Positions 18,160 through 26,738 are shown, numbered from the stretch's first letter. The stretch is DNA of 36,051 bases from Nitrospira sp. (GCA_018242665.1 JAFEBL010000019.1:1-36051); one strand, 5' to 3'. Made by a program: numbers and translations. Notes: a model not told the origin generated them from the sequence alone.

Positions 18160-18268
18160 TCGGCTCGCGCATTGGGTTACGCCATGTCGAGCTTGATGTG
18201 CCGCGGATCGGACGAGCAGGCCATATACACCGCATGTTCTTCTTGTCCAGGCATTCATGAAGATCGGC

Positions 18269-19129
18269 TCAATTCCCAAAGACCGATTTCGGAAGCAACA
18301 GCGCGATCTGCAGCCGCACCTGCCAATCCGCACCCCCAACCTCGGGACGCACCACGTTGGCGTAGTAGCCGCAATTGGCGTTGAACGGCAATTTGCCGAT
18401 GAAAAATACCTTCCCGAATCCTCCGCCGACCGGCACCGTCCATTTGTTGCCGTTGGTGGCTTCCAAATTGCCCGTGATGATCGGAGCGGAGGTGAGATAC
18501 CAGCCGTGGTCGAAGTTATAGTTAATAAAATACTGAGAGAAGAACAGGCTGACGTTCGGTCCGCCCGCACCCGTAAAGGACCACACGTGGCTCGCCACGG
18601 CTCCGATCACCCAGGGGCCCTGAATGGTCAACGCGACCGCAGACGGTCCGGCGGCCCATCTGCGCGACCCCAATAGATCGTCGGTCGTCGTCGGCAACTG
18701 CAGCGACGGCCCCAGGCCCCACAGCACGGAACCGGAGTTCGCCGGCGAGAGAAATGCAGAGAAATTCGTCGGGCTGAGCCCCCAGGTATTGCCGTCTGGC
18801 GTGCGAACATCTGGCTGCTTGACGATCGGCAGGATCGTCCGGGTGATCAGATTCCATTCGCTGTTGAGGCTGATGGGAATGACCGGCTGCACGTTTAGCA
18901 CGTTCTGCACCCGATTGTGCGGCCCGGTCCCGCCGTTCATGTTGTTCTGGAAGGGAATACTGATGAGATCGGCGACGGGATTCTGCGTTTTCTTGGCTAG
19001 GTCTGCCTCCGACTCCGCTGCATTCGCCCCAGGGGTGAACATCATGACAACGGTAATCGCCATACGCATCACCAGGATCGACCGCTGGAGATAAGCCGAA
19101 ATGCACCTGCCGGTTGGGTTCAGAGGCAT
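18269..19129 (-). CDS. Outer-membrane protein resembling the phenol-degradation MetA/neuromedin-U-like group
   Basis: A 286-residue exported protein. After the start, MPLNPTGRCISAYLQRSILVMRMAITVVMMF leads to an ANA-AES cleavage region. The mature sequence has the pattern of a small barrel: PVADLISIPFQNN, QPVIPISLNSEWNLITRTILPIV, GSVLWGLGPSLQLPT, WVIGAVASHVWSF, FFSQYFINYNFDHGWYL and KWTVPVGGGFGKVFFIG. These fit the group often labelled transporter or neuromedin U and related to the MetA outer-membrane family. The ATG at 19129 has GGAGAG about eight bases upstream and is preferred over the in-frame start at 19252. It follows the second FadL gene by 68 bases. A role in uptake of small organic compounds is inferred from the family and the neighbours. 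Confidence 0.75.
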   Translation of the reverse strand: MPLNPTGRCISAYLQRSILVMRMAITVVMMFTPGANAAESEADLAKKTQNPVADLISIPFQNNMNGGTGPHNRVQNVLNVQPVIPISLNSEWNLITRTILPIVKQPDVRTPDGNTWGLSPTNFSAFLSPANSGSVLWGLGPSLQLPTTTDDLLGSRRWAAGPSAVALTIQGPWVIGAVASHVWSFTGAGGPNVSLFFSQYFINYNFDHGWYLTSAPIITGNLEATNGNKWTVPVGGGFGKVFFIGKLPFNANCGYYANVVRPEVGGADWQVRLQIALLLPKSVFGN

Positions 19130-19197
19130 AACCACTCTCCATTCTTGTGCATGTCCCGCCGCCGGCATCTTCTCTATCACGAGACCACTCGGTGTCC

Positions 19198-20538
19198 TCA
19201 CAGCGAGGTGTGTCCGCCCCTTGGCCCGAATGAGACGCCTTGCGAACCCCATGCGAGGCTGACGGCGAGATAATGGACCATGACGTCTTTGAATTCCCCA
19301 GACACCTGTCCGGCCAGCGGCCCGCGATTTTGCGAGACCGACAGATTGCCCAGATATGCCACTTCATAGCTAAGTCCGAGTTTGATATTCTGGCTCTTGA
19401 GCCAATTGATGCCGATGCCGAATTTATATGACGTTCCAGTCGGGAGGGCCAACTGCCGGTTGGCCGCGCTGACCATGGAGGAATCGTACGCAAAGCCGGA
19501 GTTGAGCAACCATTGCGAATTCAGCTTGTATTGGCTTCCTATCCCCACGTGGTAGACGTCGTCATAATCGATATTGGCTTTCACCGACGGGTTAAGGACG
19601 CCCCCGTTCAATCCGACCTCTGCCGATCCAAACCGGCTCCAATTTTCCCAGCCGAAATCGCCCATGATCGCCCACCGTTCATTCAGTTCGTGATAGGCGC
19701 TGAACAAGACATGCTGCGGCACGGTGAGTCCGAGATTGACTGTGCGATTGAGGAGCCCGTTATTCTGAAGAAGGGTGCCGACGGCACCCAGGTTCGAGAA
19801 GGCGGGAGTGTCTGAGAAGTTGAGCGTGATCGGTGAAAAGTATGTGACGCCGATCGGGGTCATTGTCGTCGGTTCATAGAGGACGCCAAACTGCCCACCG
19901 ACCCCCGCAGTCGTGTCCCGTACGCTCATCTCTCCGGCGCCACTCCCTGTCGGTGGGAGATCGTTGAAGTTTGCCGTCTTCCTTAAGTACGCCATCATCA
20001 CGTTGGGACCGCCTCCGATGGAGATCCGTTCGGTCAGCTGGTAGCTCGCCACCATGGGAACCGTCACCCCGATTAAGACCGCTTGTTTTACGTAATAACG
20101 TCCAGCCCATTCTTGCTCATACCCCAAGGCAAGGCCGAACGTGGAGAGCAGCCCGACCCCGACTTTGAAATCCTTACCAAGGCGGTGAACATAGTAGACG
20201 CCTGCGCCCGGCGCCAGGCCGATCGGATTTCCGCCCCCGCCGCCGCCAAACTGCGCGACCTCAGGACTGAACAGGACCTGAAAATACAGCCCTTGCAACG
20301 TGCCTTGAAATTGATTGCCTTCGAGGTGGCCCATGCTGGCGGGATTTTTGTACAGAGCGGAGGCATCTTGTGCGCGCGCCGCTGCCCCGGCTCCCGCCAG
20401 GCCGTTGCTCAGTTCCATGAACAATCCGCCTGCTTCGCAGAAGTCCGTCAAGGAGAGGATCATGAGGCCGGTCGCCAATGCCATGGTCCACACAAGCGAC
20501 CGCGCTTCAAGAAGGGGGCTTGTTGGACGCACTCTCAA
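19198..20538 (-). CDS. FadL/OmpP1-family outer-membrane hydrophobic-compound channel, copy 1
   Basis: A 446-residue FadL-type barrel; the family carries long-chain fatty acids or other hydrophobic molecules across the outer membrane by lateral diffusion. The N-terminal plug signature GLAGAGAAARAQDASALYKNPASM is visible in the pieces GAGAAARAQDAS and YKNPASM, just after the signal peptide (VWTMALATGLMILSL..CEAGG). Barrel strands follow, such as YHELNERWAIMGDFGWENWSRFG and FGIGINWLKSQNIKLGLSYEVAYLGN. The start is TTG at 20538, six bases after GGAG. It is 36 bases downstream of a close paralogue and shares LLNSGFAYDSSMVSAANRQLALP with it almost unchanged. Both lie in the operon that starts with OprB. 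Confidence 0.9.
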   Translation of the reverse strand: MRVRPTSPLLEARSLVWTMALATGLMILSLTDFCEAGGLFMELSNGLAGAGAAARAQDASALYKNPASMGHLEGNQFQGTLQGLYFQVLFSPEVAQFGGGGGGNPIGLAPGAGVYYVHRLGKDFKVGVGLLSTFGLALGYEQEWAGRYYVKQAVLIGVTVPMVASYQLTERISIGGGPNVMMAYLRKTANFNDLPPTGSGAGEMSVRDTTAGVGGQFGVLYEPTTMTPIGVTYFSPITLNFSDTPAFSNLGAVGTLLQNNGLLNRTVNLGLTVPQHVLFSAYHELNERWAIMGDFGWENWSRFGSAEVGLNGGVLNPSVKANIDYDDVYHVGIGSQYKLNSQWLLNSGFAYDSSMVSAANRQLALPTGTSYKFGIGINWLKSQNIKLGLSYEVAYLGNLSVSQNRGPLAGQVSGEFKDVMVHYLAVSLAWGSQGVSFGPRGGHTSL

Positions 20539-20574
20539 CTTCCGCTCCTTTCGATCACCAAGCTCCTCATATCC

Positions 20575-21891
20575 TTATGACGATGTCTTCCCCCCGCCGG
20601 GGCCGAAGGTCACTCCCTGAGAACCCCAATTCACGGTAAAGGCAAAGAAGTGCATCATGGCGTTGTTGAAGTGACCTGTGACCTGTCCTGCGAGCGGTCC
20701 GCGATTCTGCGCGATCGAAAGATCTCCCATATAAGAGACTTCGTAACTGAACCCTAGTTTTACGGTCGGACGCACCAACCAATCAGCGCCCAGACCGAGC
20801 TTGTAGGTCGCTCCAACCGGCATGGCAAGTTGTCGATTGGCAGCTGAGACCATCGAAGAATCATAGGCAAAGCCCGTGTTGATCAACCATTCGGGGTTGA
20901 GGCGGTACTGGCCACCGAGCGCGACGTGGTAGGTATCGTTGTAGTTGCTCACCGTCGTCAATGCTACTGGGTTAGCCGTATTCACCGAGACTTCTACATC
21001 GCCGAACCGGCTCCAATTGTCCCAGCCAAAATTCGCCATGATCGCCAACCGATCGGTGAGTTCGTGATAGCCGCTCAAAATGACGCGCTGCGGCACCGTG
21101 AATCCAAGATCGATTCTGCGACTGAGCAGACCATTGTTCTGAAGAGTGGAGCCGATGGTCCCCAGATCCGAAAAGGCCGGCGTGTCGGAAAAATTGATTT
21201 TGATCGGAGAATAGTAGGTCACGCCGATACGGGAGCCTTTTTGCGGCTCGAACAGGAGGCCGACCTGGCCACCGACTCCTACCGCAGTGTCCTTGACTGC
21301 GACCTGGCCGTCTCCTGTACCGATCGGCAGCTGGTTATTGATATTGGAGGTGTATTTCATATATCCGAGCATGACGTTCGGTCCGCCGCCGATGGAAAAC
21401 TTCTCGCTTACCCGGTAGCTGGCGACCGGCGCGAACGTGATGCCGACCATCGTCGCTTGTTTCACGTAGTAGCGGCCGACAAAGTCCTGCCCATACTGAA
21501 GCCCGAGGCCGAAATTTCCGAGGACACCGAGCCCGACTTTGAAGTCTTTGTTCAGACTATGAACATAGAATGCACTCGCGCCGGGCACGATACCGATCGG
21601 ATTGCCGCCGCCGTTTCCTCCCCACGGGACGTTGGGGCCATCAAACCCGCCGCTGGGAAAGTAGAGCGCCTGCAATCCGCCTTGAAATTGATTTCCCTCG
21701 AGGAGGCTCATTCCGGCAGGATTCTTGAACAGTGTGGAGGCATCTTGTGCACGCGCCGCCCAACCGGCCCCAGCCAGGGCGACATCCTCCGTTCCGAACT
21801 CCGACATAAACAGCCCACCGGCGATCGAAATATTCGGTATCGCGAGCAGGACGGTCACACTCAACCACGCAAACAGTACCTTCACTCTCAT
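20575..21891 (-). CDS. FadL/OmpP1-family outer-membrane hydrophobic-compound channel, copy 2
   Basis: A 438-residue FadL protein, tandem duplicate of the gene at 19198-20538. It has a signal peptide (MRVKVLFAWLSVTVLLAIPNISIA), the plug-region signature GAGWAARAQDAS then FKNPAGMSLLEGNQFQGG, and the same series of barrel strands (YVKQATMVGITFAPVASYRVSEKFSIGGG). Loops differ from copy 1, for example PSGGFDGPNVPWGG in place of SPEVAQFGGG, suggesting different ligands. GGAGG lies six bases before the ATG at 21891. It follows OprB by 62 bases, so it is probably driven by promoter 2 at 23318-23362. Confidence 0.9.
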   Translation of the reverse strand: MRVKVLFAWLSVTVLLAIPNISIAGGLFMSEFGTEDVALAGAGWAARAQDASTLFKNPAGMSLLEGNQFQGGLQALYFPSGGFDGPNVPWGGNGGGNPIGIVPGASAFYVHSLNKDFKVGLGVLGNFGLGLQYGQDFVGRYYVKQATMVGITFAPVASYRVSEKFSIGGGPNVMLGYMKYTSNINNQLPIGTGDGQVAVKDTAVGVGGQVGLLFEPQKGSRIGVTYYSPIKINFSDTPAFSDLGTIGSTLQNNGLLSRRIDLGFTVPQRVILSGYHELTDRLAIMANFGWDNWSRFGDVEVSVNTANPVALTTVSNYNDTYHVALGGQYRLNPEWLINTGFAYDSSMVSAANRQLAMPVGATYKLGLGADWLVRPTVKLGFSYEVSYMGDLSIAQNRGPLAGQVTGHFNNAMMHFFAFTVNWGSQGVTFGPGGGKTSS

Positions 21892-21953
21892 GTCGATCCT
21901 CCTTCACTATCAATGGCACCTGTTCATCAGCCTTTTGAGTCTGGGCGGCATCA

Positions 21954-23312
21954 CTAGAGCAACATATTGACCCGCCATCCGAAGACAAACGCTTCATCCG
22001 CAATTCTGCTCAGGCCCGGCTTGATGTACTGAACGTCTGGGGTAATGTTGAGCCAAGGCGTGACTTTAAAGTTATAGAACAGCTCCACACCGGTTCCGTT
22101 CCGAATGGCAAATAACGCTTGCGGAACAGGGCCGAACTCCGTGCTGGCTCCGACGTAGTACCAACCCAGTCCCCATTTGTCGCCACGGTGTCCTTTGAAC
22201 GGGCTGTCACCGGCAATGCCGCCGCTGACAAAAAATCTAACGGGATTCGGATTGCCGTCGCTTAATGAGGCCCGTCCGAATACTCCCCATCCGCGTTCCT
22301 CATCGCCCGCATACCGCACGAAGAATTGATCGAACCCATAAAACACCGTGTAACTTTGGGAGATCGTCTGTGAGGCAGAGCCGCCGATGGCCGGATACTC
22401 CGGCGGAGGCGACAGGAGAAAATTGAGATTCCGCTGGTCGTACCGTTTCCAAATGCCTCCGATGTGTTGGTCGCCCGGCAGACCGAAGAACTTCGTCTTG
22501 AGCGTCACTTCGCCGCTCACAATGATGCCTTTGGCGTACAAATTGTTCACCCCGAGCGTGTCCGTGGTTCTGTCCTGAGGATCACGGGCGGAGACCGCGA
22601 TCCGGCCCCACTCCTGCGGGCTGACGACTCCGGCGACGAATGAACTGTAGGGGAGAGCCGTTAAGAACGCCGGATTCGCCACGAGCGCCTGATTCATGAA
22701 CTGCTGGGTGCCGTTCCCGCCGGAAAAGCGATCCTGATCCATCTCGCCGACAACCAGTTTCTTGCCGGCAAACACAACCAGATTCTGAGAAAGCGGTTGC
22801 ACCAGAAAAAAGTTGGTGAGGTACGGAACCCCCGGGTTGTTTGGCGACGGAGGCAAAGCAGCGCCGAACACAGCCGGCGCACCGGCGCCAGTTGATAGCG
22901 AGACGTTTCCGTAATCGCCCCACCAATGCTCGGCGGTCACGACCAATTTGCCTTTCGGCAACCCGCCGAACTTTTCGAGATCGACGCCGAGATCGTATTG
23001 ACCACGACCCGTGTATGCGAATCGATTGCCTTCGCTGAGAGGCGGCGGAACCGGGGCGCTGATACCACCTCGGATTCCGAAGCCGAACTGGGTCACGTTG
23101 CCGGCGAACGTCAGCCCGAGTTCCTTAAGCCGGGATCGATAGCCGCCCCAGTCGCCGGTGAGGGTCGGACGCGTCCGCCAGTCGCAGAACAGGCATGCCA
23201 CCGCATCGGAGTTGCCAGGCGTTTGTTCTTGCGATGGCTGATCGAGGCGATCTTGGGCTGAAGCCGACTGCGCAAGCGCTATCAACGCGAAAAATAGGAA
23301 TCTCCCGAGCAT
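21954..23312 (-). CDS. OprB-family carbohydrate-selective porin
   Basis: A 452-residue outer-membrane porin. The signal peptide is MLGRFLFFALIALAQSASA. The mature protein begins with the OprB hallmark RPTLTGDWGGYRSRLKELGLTF, then strands such as GRGQYDLGVDLEKFGGLPKGKLVVTAEHWWG and a C-terminal KPGLSRIADEAFVFGWRVNMLL. A CLFCDW motif before the hallmark offers a possible disulfide. OprB porins take up sugars; the substrate here is not defined. The ATG at 23312 has no ribosome binding site and lies only five bases beyond the predicted -10 hexamer (TATAAG, 23323-23318), so the mRNA may be leaderless. It heads the OprB-FadL-FadL run. Confidence 0.88.
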   Translation of the reverse strand: MLGRFLFFALIALAQSASAQDRLDQPSQEQTPGNSDAVACLFCDWRTRPTLTGDWGGYRSRLKELGLTFAGNVTQFGFGIRGGISAPVPPPLSEGNRFAYTGRGQYDLGVDLEKFGGLPKGKLVVTAEHWWGDYGNVSLSTGAGAPAVFGAALPPSPNNPGVPYLTNFFLVQPLSQNLVVFAGKKLVVGEMDQDRFSGGNGTQQFMNQALVANPAFLTALPYSSFVAGVVSPQEWGRIAVSARDPQDRTTDTLGVNNLYAKGIIVSGEVTLKTKFFGLPGDQHIGGIWKRYDQRNLNFLLSPPPEYPAIGGSASQTISQSYTVFYGFDQFFVRYAGDEERGWGVFGRASLSDGNPNPVRFFVSGGIAGDSPFKGHRGDKWGLGWYYVGASTEFGPVPQALFAIRNGTGVELFYNFKVTPWLNITPDVQYIKPGLSRIADEAFVFGWRVNMLL

Positions 23313-23317
23313 GCATA

Positions 23318-23362
23318 CTTATAGTGAAGAAACCTGCGGCCAGGAACTGTCAAGAATGACAG
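23318..23362 (-). promoter_or_regulatory. Activator-type promoter 2 (OprB-FadL operon)
   Basis: On the minus strand CTGTCATTCTTGACAG (23362-23347) is followed by 23 bases and TATAAG (23323-23318). The -35 position reads TTCCTG. The transcript is predicted to start at or next to the A of the OprB ATG (23312), which has no ribosome binding site. The repeat halves are perfect. Confidence 0.72.
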
Positions 23363-23417
23363 GTGCAGGGAGGATATGCTTGGATCGACGCTCGCTTAGG
23401 AACTTCATTGGGACCGT

Positions 23418-24644
23418 TCATGTATCGAGCCTCCAGGCGAGCGAGAGGAGCACCAGTTGCTGGTCACGTGCGAACCCTGTTGTATCAGGACCTGTCCTGT
23501 TGATAAAAAATCCCCCGTCTGTTCCGGTAGATTGGTCGTAGCGATGCTCCAGTCTTACGATGACATTCTGCTTGGGGTAAGACAGACGGTATTCCACGGT
23601 GCTCGTGATCGCTTTGAGCAGTTGCTCCGATCCGGTGATCCTGCCGTTCCGATCCCAATACAGCTCCGGGCGCACTCCGACGCTCCAAGGTCCGGTGAGA
23701 TTCCAATGAGCAAAAAGCGCGGCCCCCATCCAGAATGTGCGGGGATGTCCCGGCTGCTCGGCTGCGTTCTCTGTTCCCACGTCATACGCGGCCGCCAATA
23801 TGATTCGATCATGCCTCCACTCGATGATACTGTCCGAGAAGAACCTCCAGAAATGAGGATTTGTGGATGATTGGTCGGGTCCGTAGTAAAGATTTTCCGT
23901 TACGATCAGGTGAGGAGCGGCCTTATAGACGACTTGTCCACCGTAACTCGGTTGATCGTTCGCATGAGAGAGATAGGAAAAGCCGTTGATGACGTACAGG
24001 CCCACCGTCAGGGATTCATTGATCGGCGTGCTCGCTCCCACGCCGAACATGAAATAGGGCGCATGGTCGGCCATGTATGATCGGGTGTAATGCAGGTTGA
24101 GCGGAGAGTAAATGGATTGGTACCCGATGAAACTGTTGAACAACCCTGCAGTCAATAAAAGGCCGTTCCCGAGAGGCGCGAGGTAGGAGACGTTCGCCCG
24201 TGAAAGGTGGCGGAGTGTATCGGCGCCGTCTACCGGCTTGTCTCGGCCGGGGACTGCAGCAGGCACCAAGCCGTCCGTGTCGTATCCCGCCTGCAGCCCG
24301 AACTCAAGCCCCCATCGTGAGTTGACGGTGGCGTCCTTGCGGACATAGCCCATGACCATGTTAGGAGCCCACTCATTCACATGGGTGGTCGTGCTCTTGC
24401 TGCGCCAGCGGTGATCGTCGGGATAGTGAAGATTTAGGGCATAACTCACATCCACGATCCCGCCATGATGCCAGTCTGAATGCGTGTCCTCAGCGTCTTC
24501 GCCACGCGCAGGATGCACGCACAAAACCGACAGCAGAATCGGCAGGCCAATCCATGCATAAAAGAGGAGCCGGCACGATCTTCGAAACTGGCCGCAGGGA
24601 CTGCAGTCATACGGGACCATAGGCCTTGGCCGGAGCGGCGACAT
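23418..24644 (-). CDS. Putative beta-barrel porin-2 (Bbp2/OmpL-like) outer-membrane protein
   Basis: A predicted barrel of 408 residues with an N-terminal export signal (CRLLFYAWIGLPILLSVLCVHPARGED). Strand-like segments include GIVDVSYALNLHYPDDHRWR, WGLEFGLQAGYDTDG, GNGLLLTAGLFNSFIGYQSI, SLTVGLYVINGFSYLSHAND and TSTVEYRLSYPKQNVIVRLEHRYDQS. These are typical of the OmpL-like Bbp2 family, porins of unknown selectivity. The ATG at 24644 is preferred, with GGGAACGAG before it; an ATG at 24620 would also keep the signal. The frame is open to 24764, but that would overlap the DUF3313 gene. It lies 80 bases after that gene and is probably co-transcribed with it. Confidence 0.78.
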   Translation of the reverse strand: MSPLRPRPMVPYDCSPCGQFRRSCRLLFYAWIGLPILLSVLCVHPARGEDAEDTHSDWHHGGIVDVSYALNLHYPDDHRWRSKSTTTHVNEWAPNMVMGYVRKDATVNSRWGLEFGLQAGYDTDGLVPAAVPGRDKPVDGADTLRHLSRANVSYLAPLGNGLLLTAGLFNSFIGYQSIYSPLNLHYTRSYMADHAPYFMFGVGASTPINESLTVGLYVINGFSYLSHANDQPSYGGQVVYKAAPHLIVTENLYYGPDQSSTNPHFWRFFSDSIIEWRHDRIILAAAYDVGTENAAEQPGHPRTFWMGAALFAHWNLTGPWSVGVRPELYWDRNGRITGSEQLLKAITSTVEYRLSYPKQNVIVRLEHRYDQSTGTDGGFFINRTGPDTTGFARDQQLVLLSLAWRLDT

Positions 24645-24724
24645 CTCGTTCCCAACCGTTCCTGGTAAGTGCAGCAGCTGGTGAGACCGGGGAAACGCGA
24701 TCGTGTCTGTATCGGCCGAAGACT

Positions 24725-25444
24725 TTAGGCTTTGGGCTCGATGCAATTGGTTCCGCCCCGCCATTGACAGAGCCGAAACCGCAGTTTTTCGGCCCAGAAT
24801 CGATAGGCCTCCTCAATGTCGTTCCATGAATTGAACAGACCCCGAAGGCTCTTGGTTCCTCCCCGCCGATCAACTCCGGCGAGCAATATTCCACCCGTTT
24901 CGGAGTCGGTGATCTTCAACTCTCCACTGGCGCTGCCCGTGAATGCCGACACTCCGGTGAATCCGCTTTTCACTCCCGACAACACACGCAGCTGCGGGAC
25001 AATGCTGGAAATAGTGTCCAGCACCACCATGGATTTATCCGCCTCTGTCATGGCAGCTTGAACGCGCATCACATCCTGTCCCGGCTGTGTCGTCAATTCG
25101 TAATCCTGCTTCAGCGACTCGTGAAGCTGTGCCCAGAGCGCATCTGCCAAGCGCTGTCGATCCTCGCCAGACACCTTCGCCATTTGCGAGTCTTTCCCAA
25201 TCCACACTGTTACGGGATCGAGGATGATCTTTTTGTATTTCTCCCAGTGGGCATCGGGATTCACGTACACCAATAACGCCTCATTTTCATGGCCTTCCAT
25301 GACCATGCTGCGCTGCCCTTCCTTAAGCATGGAATAGTCACCCAGGAAACCCGACTTTTCCACCGACTTCGCTTCTTGCGTGGACGCGCAGCCGCTTGCA
25401 CCGATCAACAATGCAACTCCAAGTACACCAATGATGGCACGCAT
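24725..25444 (-). CDS. DUF3313 lipoprotein
   Basis: A 239-residue probable lipoprotein with signal MRAIIGVLGVALLIGASGCAS (lipobox Cys19). The mature region matches DUF3313: SGFLGDYSMLKEG, LVYVNPDAHWEKYKKIILDPVTVW and LADALWAQLHESLKQDYEL, then a C-terminal AFTGSASGELKITDSETGGILLAGVDRRGG. The molecular function is unknown. The ATG at 25444 is chosen because GGAG lies six bases upstream and the lipoprotein signal starts there; the frame remains open to 25486. Promoter 3 at 25515-25559 points at it. The gene is divergent from the DUF4136 lipoprotein gene at 25665. Confidence 0.87.
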   Translation of the reverse strand: MRAIIGVLGVALLIGASGCASTQEAKSVEKSGFLGDYSMLKEGQRSMVMEGHENEALLVYVNPDAHWEKYKKIILDPVTVWIGKDSQMAKVSGEDRQRLADALWAQLHESLKQDYELTTQPGQDVMRVQAAMTEADKSMVVLDTISSIVPQLRVLSGVKSGFTGVSAFTGSASGELKITDSETGGILLAGVDRRGGTKSLRGLFNSWNDIEEAYRFWAEKLRFRLCQWRGGTNCIEPKA

Positions 25445-25514
25445 AGTGGTCTCCTTCTTATTTCTCGCCTCTTGGGCCAGGTTCACTCCAGCAGAGGGCG
25501 TCGTGTGAAGCAGA

Positions 25515-25559
25515 ATAGTATGTGAGGCAGACCATCTTGCCGACTGTTAGAATTGACAG
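25515..25559 (-). promoter_or_regulatory. Activator-type promoter 3 (DUF3313 lipoprotein)
   Basis: On the minus strand CTGTCAATTCTAACAG (25559-25544) has a perfect upstream half and one mismatch in the downstream half. It is followed by 23 bases and TACTAT (25520-25515). The predicted start is near 25508, about 64 bases before the ATG at 25444. Looking the other way, toward the DUF4136 gene, no -10-like hexamer sits at this spacing. Confidence 0.65.
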
Positions 25560-25664
25560 TAGATAACTATTTTTGATCGGGGCGAGACTGGCAGCGAACT
25601 CGTCGCTGTCGATGTAGGTTCTCCGCGATGCGGAGCTTTCAAAAAGACCTCGGACCATGAACTG

Positions 25665-26201
25665 ATGCTGCATCTCCATATGAAACTGCTGCTCTTGTTG
25701 CTTGTGTTGGGCTGTTCCGCCTGTGCGAGACTCGACATCACAAGTGAACATGACGACTCGACGGAGTTCTCGCGATACCGGTCATTCGCATTTGGCGATC
25801 CGACCGAGATCGGTGATGAGCGAACAACCGACGAAGCCATGCTACGGAGTTACCTTGAACCGGTCATTTCTAACGAACTGATCCGAAAAGGACTTCGCCG
25901 GGCAGGCCAGAACCAGCTTGGCGATGTGGCAGTCTATTTCTGGGTCAATGTGAACTCCGCGACGCAGAGAACATGGCGAAGTGCGTATGGGCCAGGCGGG
26001 GCTTATGGAAAGGCATTTGAATCTCAGTTGCAGCGTAACGGCACACTGGTCCTGGACTTTGTGGAACCGGCCAAGAAACTACTGGTCTGGCGCGCGACGA
26101 TCCAAGCACCCTTGGAATCGACGAAGGAGCAAAATATTGAACTGGCAACCGAGGCGGTGGTGCGTGCTCTGGAACACTATCCACCCGTAAAGCGCCGGTA
26201 G
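25665..26201 (+). CDS. DUF4136 lipoprotein
   Basis: A 178-residue probable lipoprotein: MKLLLLLLVLGCSAC, where the first of the two cysteines best fits a lipobox (LVLGC). The mature part shows the DUF4136 pattern: FSRYRSFAFGDP near the N-terminus, SNELIRKGLRRAGQNQLGDVAVYFWVNVN in the middle and GTLVLDFVEPAKKLLVWRATIQAPL toward the end. The function of the family is unknown; members are envelope lipoproteins. The start may be the ATG at 25665 or at 25680; neither has a clear ribosome binding site. It is divergent from the DUF3313 gene. Its own promoter is not obvious. Confidence 0.85.
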   Translation: MLHLHMKLLLLLLVLGCSACARLDITSEHDDSTEFSRYRSFAFGDPTEIGDERTTDEAMLRSYLEPVISNELIRKGLRRAGQNQLGDVAVYFWVNVNSATQRTWRSAYGPGGAYGKAFESQLQRNGTLVLDFVEPAKKLLVWRATIQAPLESTKEQNIELATEAVVRALEHYPPVKRR

Positions 26202-26309
26202 CACATTGAGGCCCTGCCGTCTAAGACCGGGTCCGTTCGACCACGGTGGAGGGCATGAAGCCTACAGGCGTATGACGATTCTTTCGTCCGGCTGTCGGGT
26301 TGGTTTTTC

Positions 26310-26355
26310 CTGTCAAAAGTGACAGTTCTCTTCGCCACTTCGGCCCACCTAAGAT
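26310..26355 (+). promoter_or_regulatory. Activator-type promoter 4 (relic gene and DUF4403 lipoprotein)
   Basis: CTGTCAAAAGTGACAG (26310-26325) has perfect halves. It is followed by 24 bases, one more than at the other sites, and TAAGAT (26350-26355). The predicted start is near 26362. The first sequence downstream is the decayed gene at 26425-26712, then the DUF4403 gene at 26739. Confidence 0.65.
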
Positions 26356-26424
26356 AGCGGCGGCGCTCGCTCGAGGAACCACTCATGCTTCACAATCGGG
26401 AGATGGCTGATGCGATGATCCTCG

Positions 26425-26712
26425 ATGGTTGTGGAGAGGATGCTATTGGGAACTCCGGCAATGGCCCAGAGATTCCATCCCCGCGCCGCCGATGCAGCCG
26501 GAACGCGGCATATGACTACGGACCTTCTTATTCAGAAGGTTAAGGGGGACAAGACGTTGCTGATGGCAGGCAATAGGGGAGTGACCGAGGACGAAGATAA
26601 AAATGACCGCTGTAGGAAGCCAGGCCCCATTTCCAGCTGGCTTGTCAGAATCGGCAGTACTCGCCGAAGCATAAGCCTTGTATCACTCCGTGGAGCAGTG
26701 GAATCCGGATGA
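26425..26712 (+). pseudogene. Decayed copy of the small exported helical protein found at 17585-18091
   Basis: The translated segment LLGTPAMAQ, then LLIQKVKGDKTLLMAGN and VTEDEDKN, aligns with LLTGPALAQ, ILMQKVKADKKLVVAGN and LSEAEGKKF of the intact protein, covering the signal-peptide end and first helices. Beyond this point the frame diverges. After a frame change, nucleotides near 26602-26625 still read TGA-CCG-CTG-TAG-GAA-GCC where the intact gene has codons for W-P-L-Y-D-A, so the tryptophan and tyrosine codons have become stops. The remaining helices are not recognisable. This is a relic rather than a functional gene. It lies just downstream of promoter 4, which may now serve the DUF4403 gene. 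Confidence 0.7.
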
Positions 26713-26738
26713 TTCGATCGAAATGTAAGAGAGGCGTC

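Noticed and set aside
22200..22235. CTGTCA and TGACA inside the OprB gene
   Set aside because: The halves are 13 bases apart rather than 4, lie within coding sequence and have no -10 at the expected distance. Other single halves (for example near 31699 and 34998) were also discarded.
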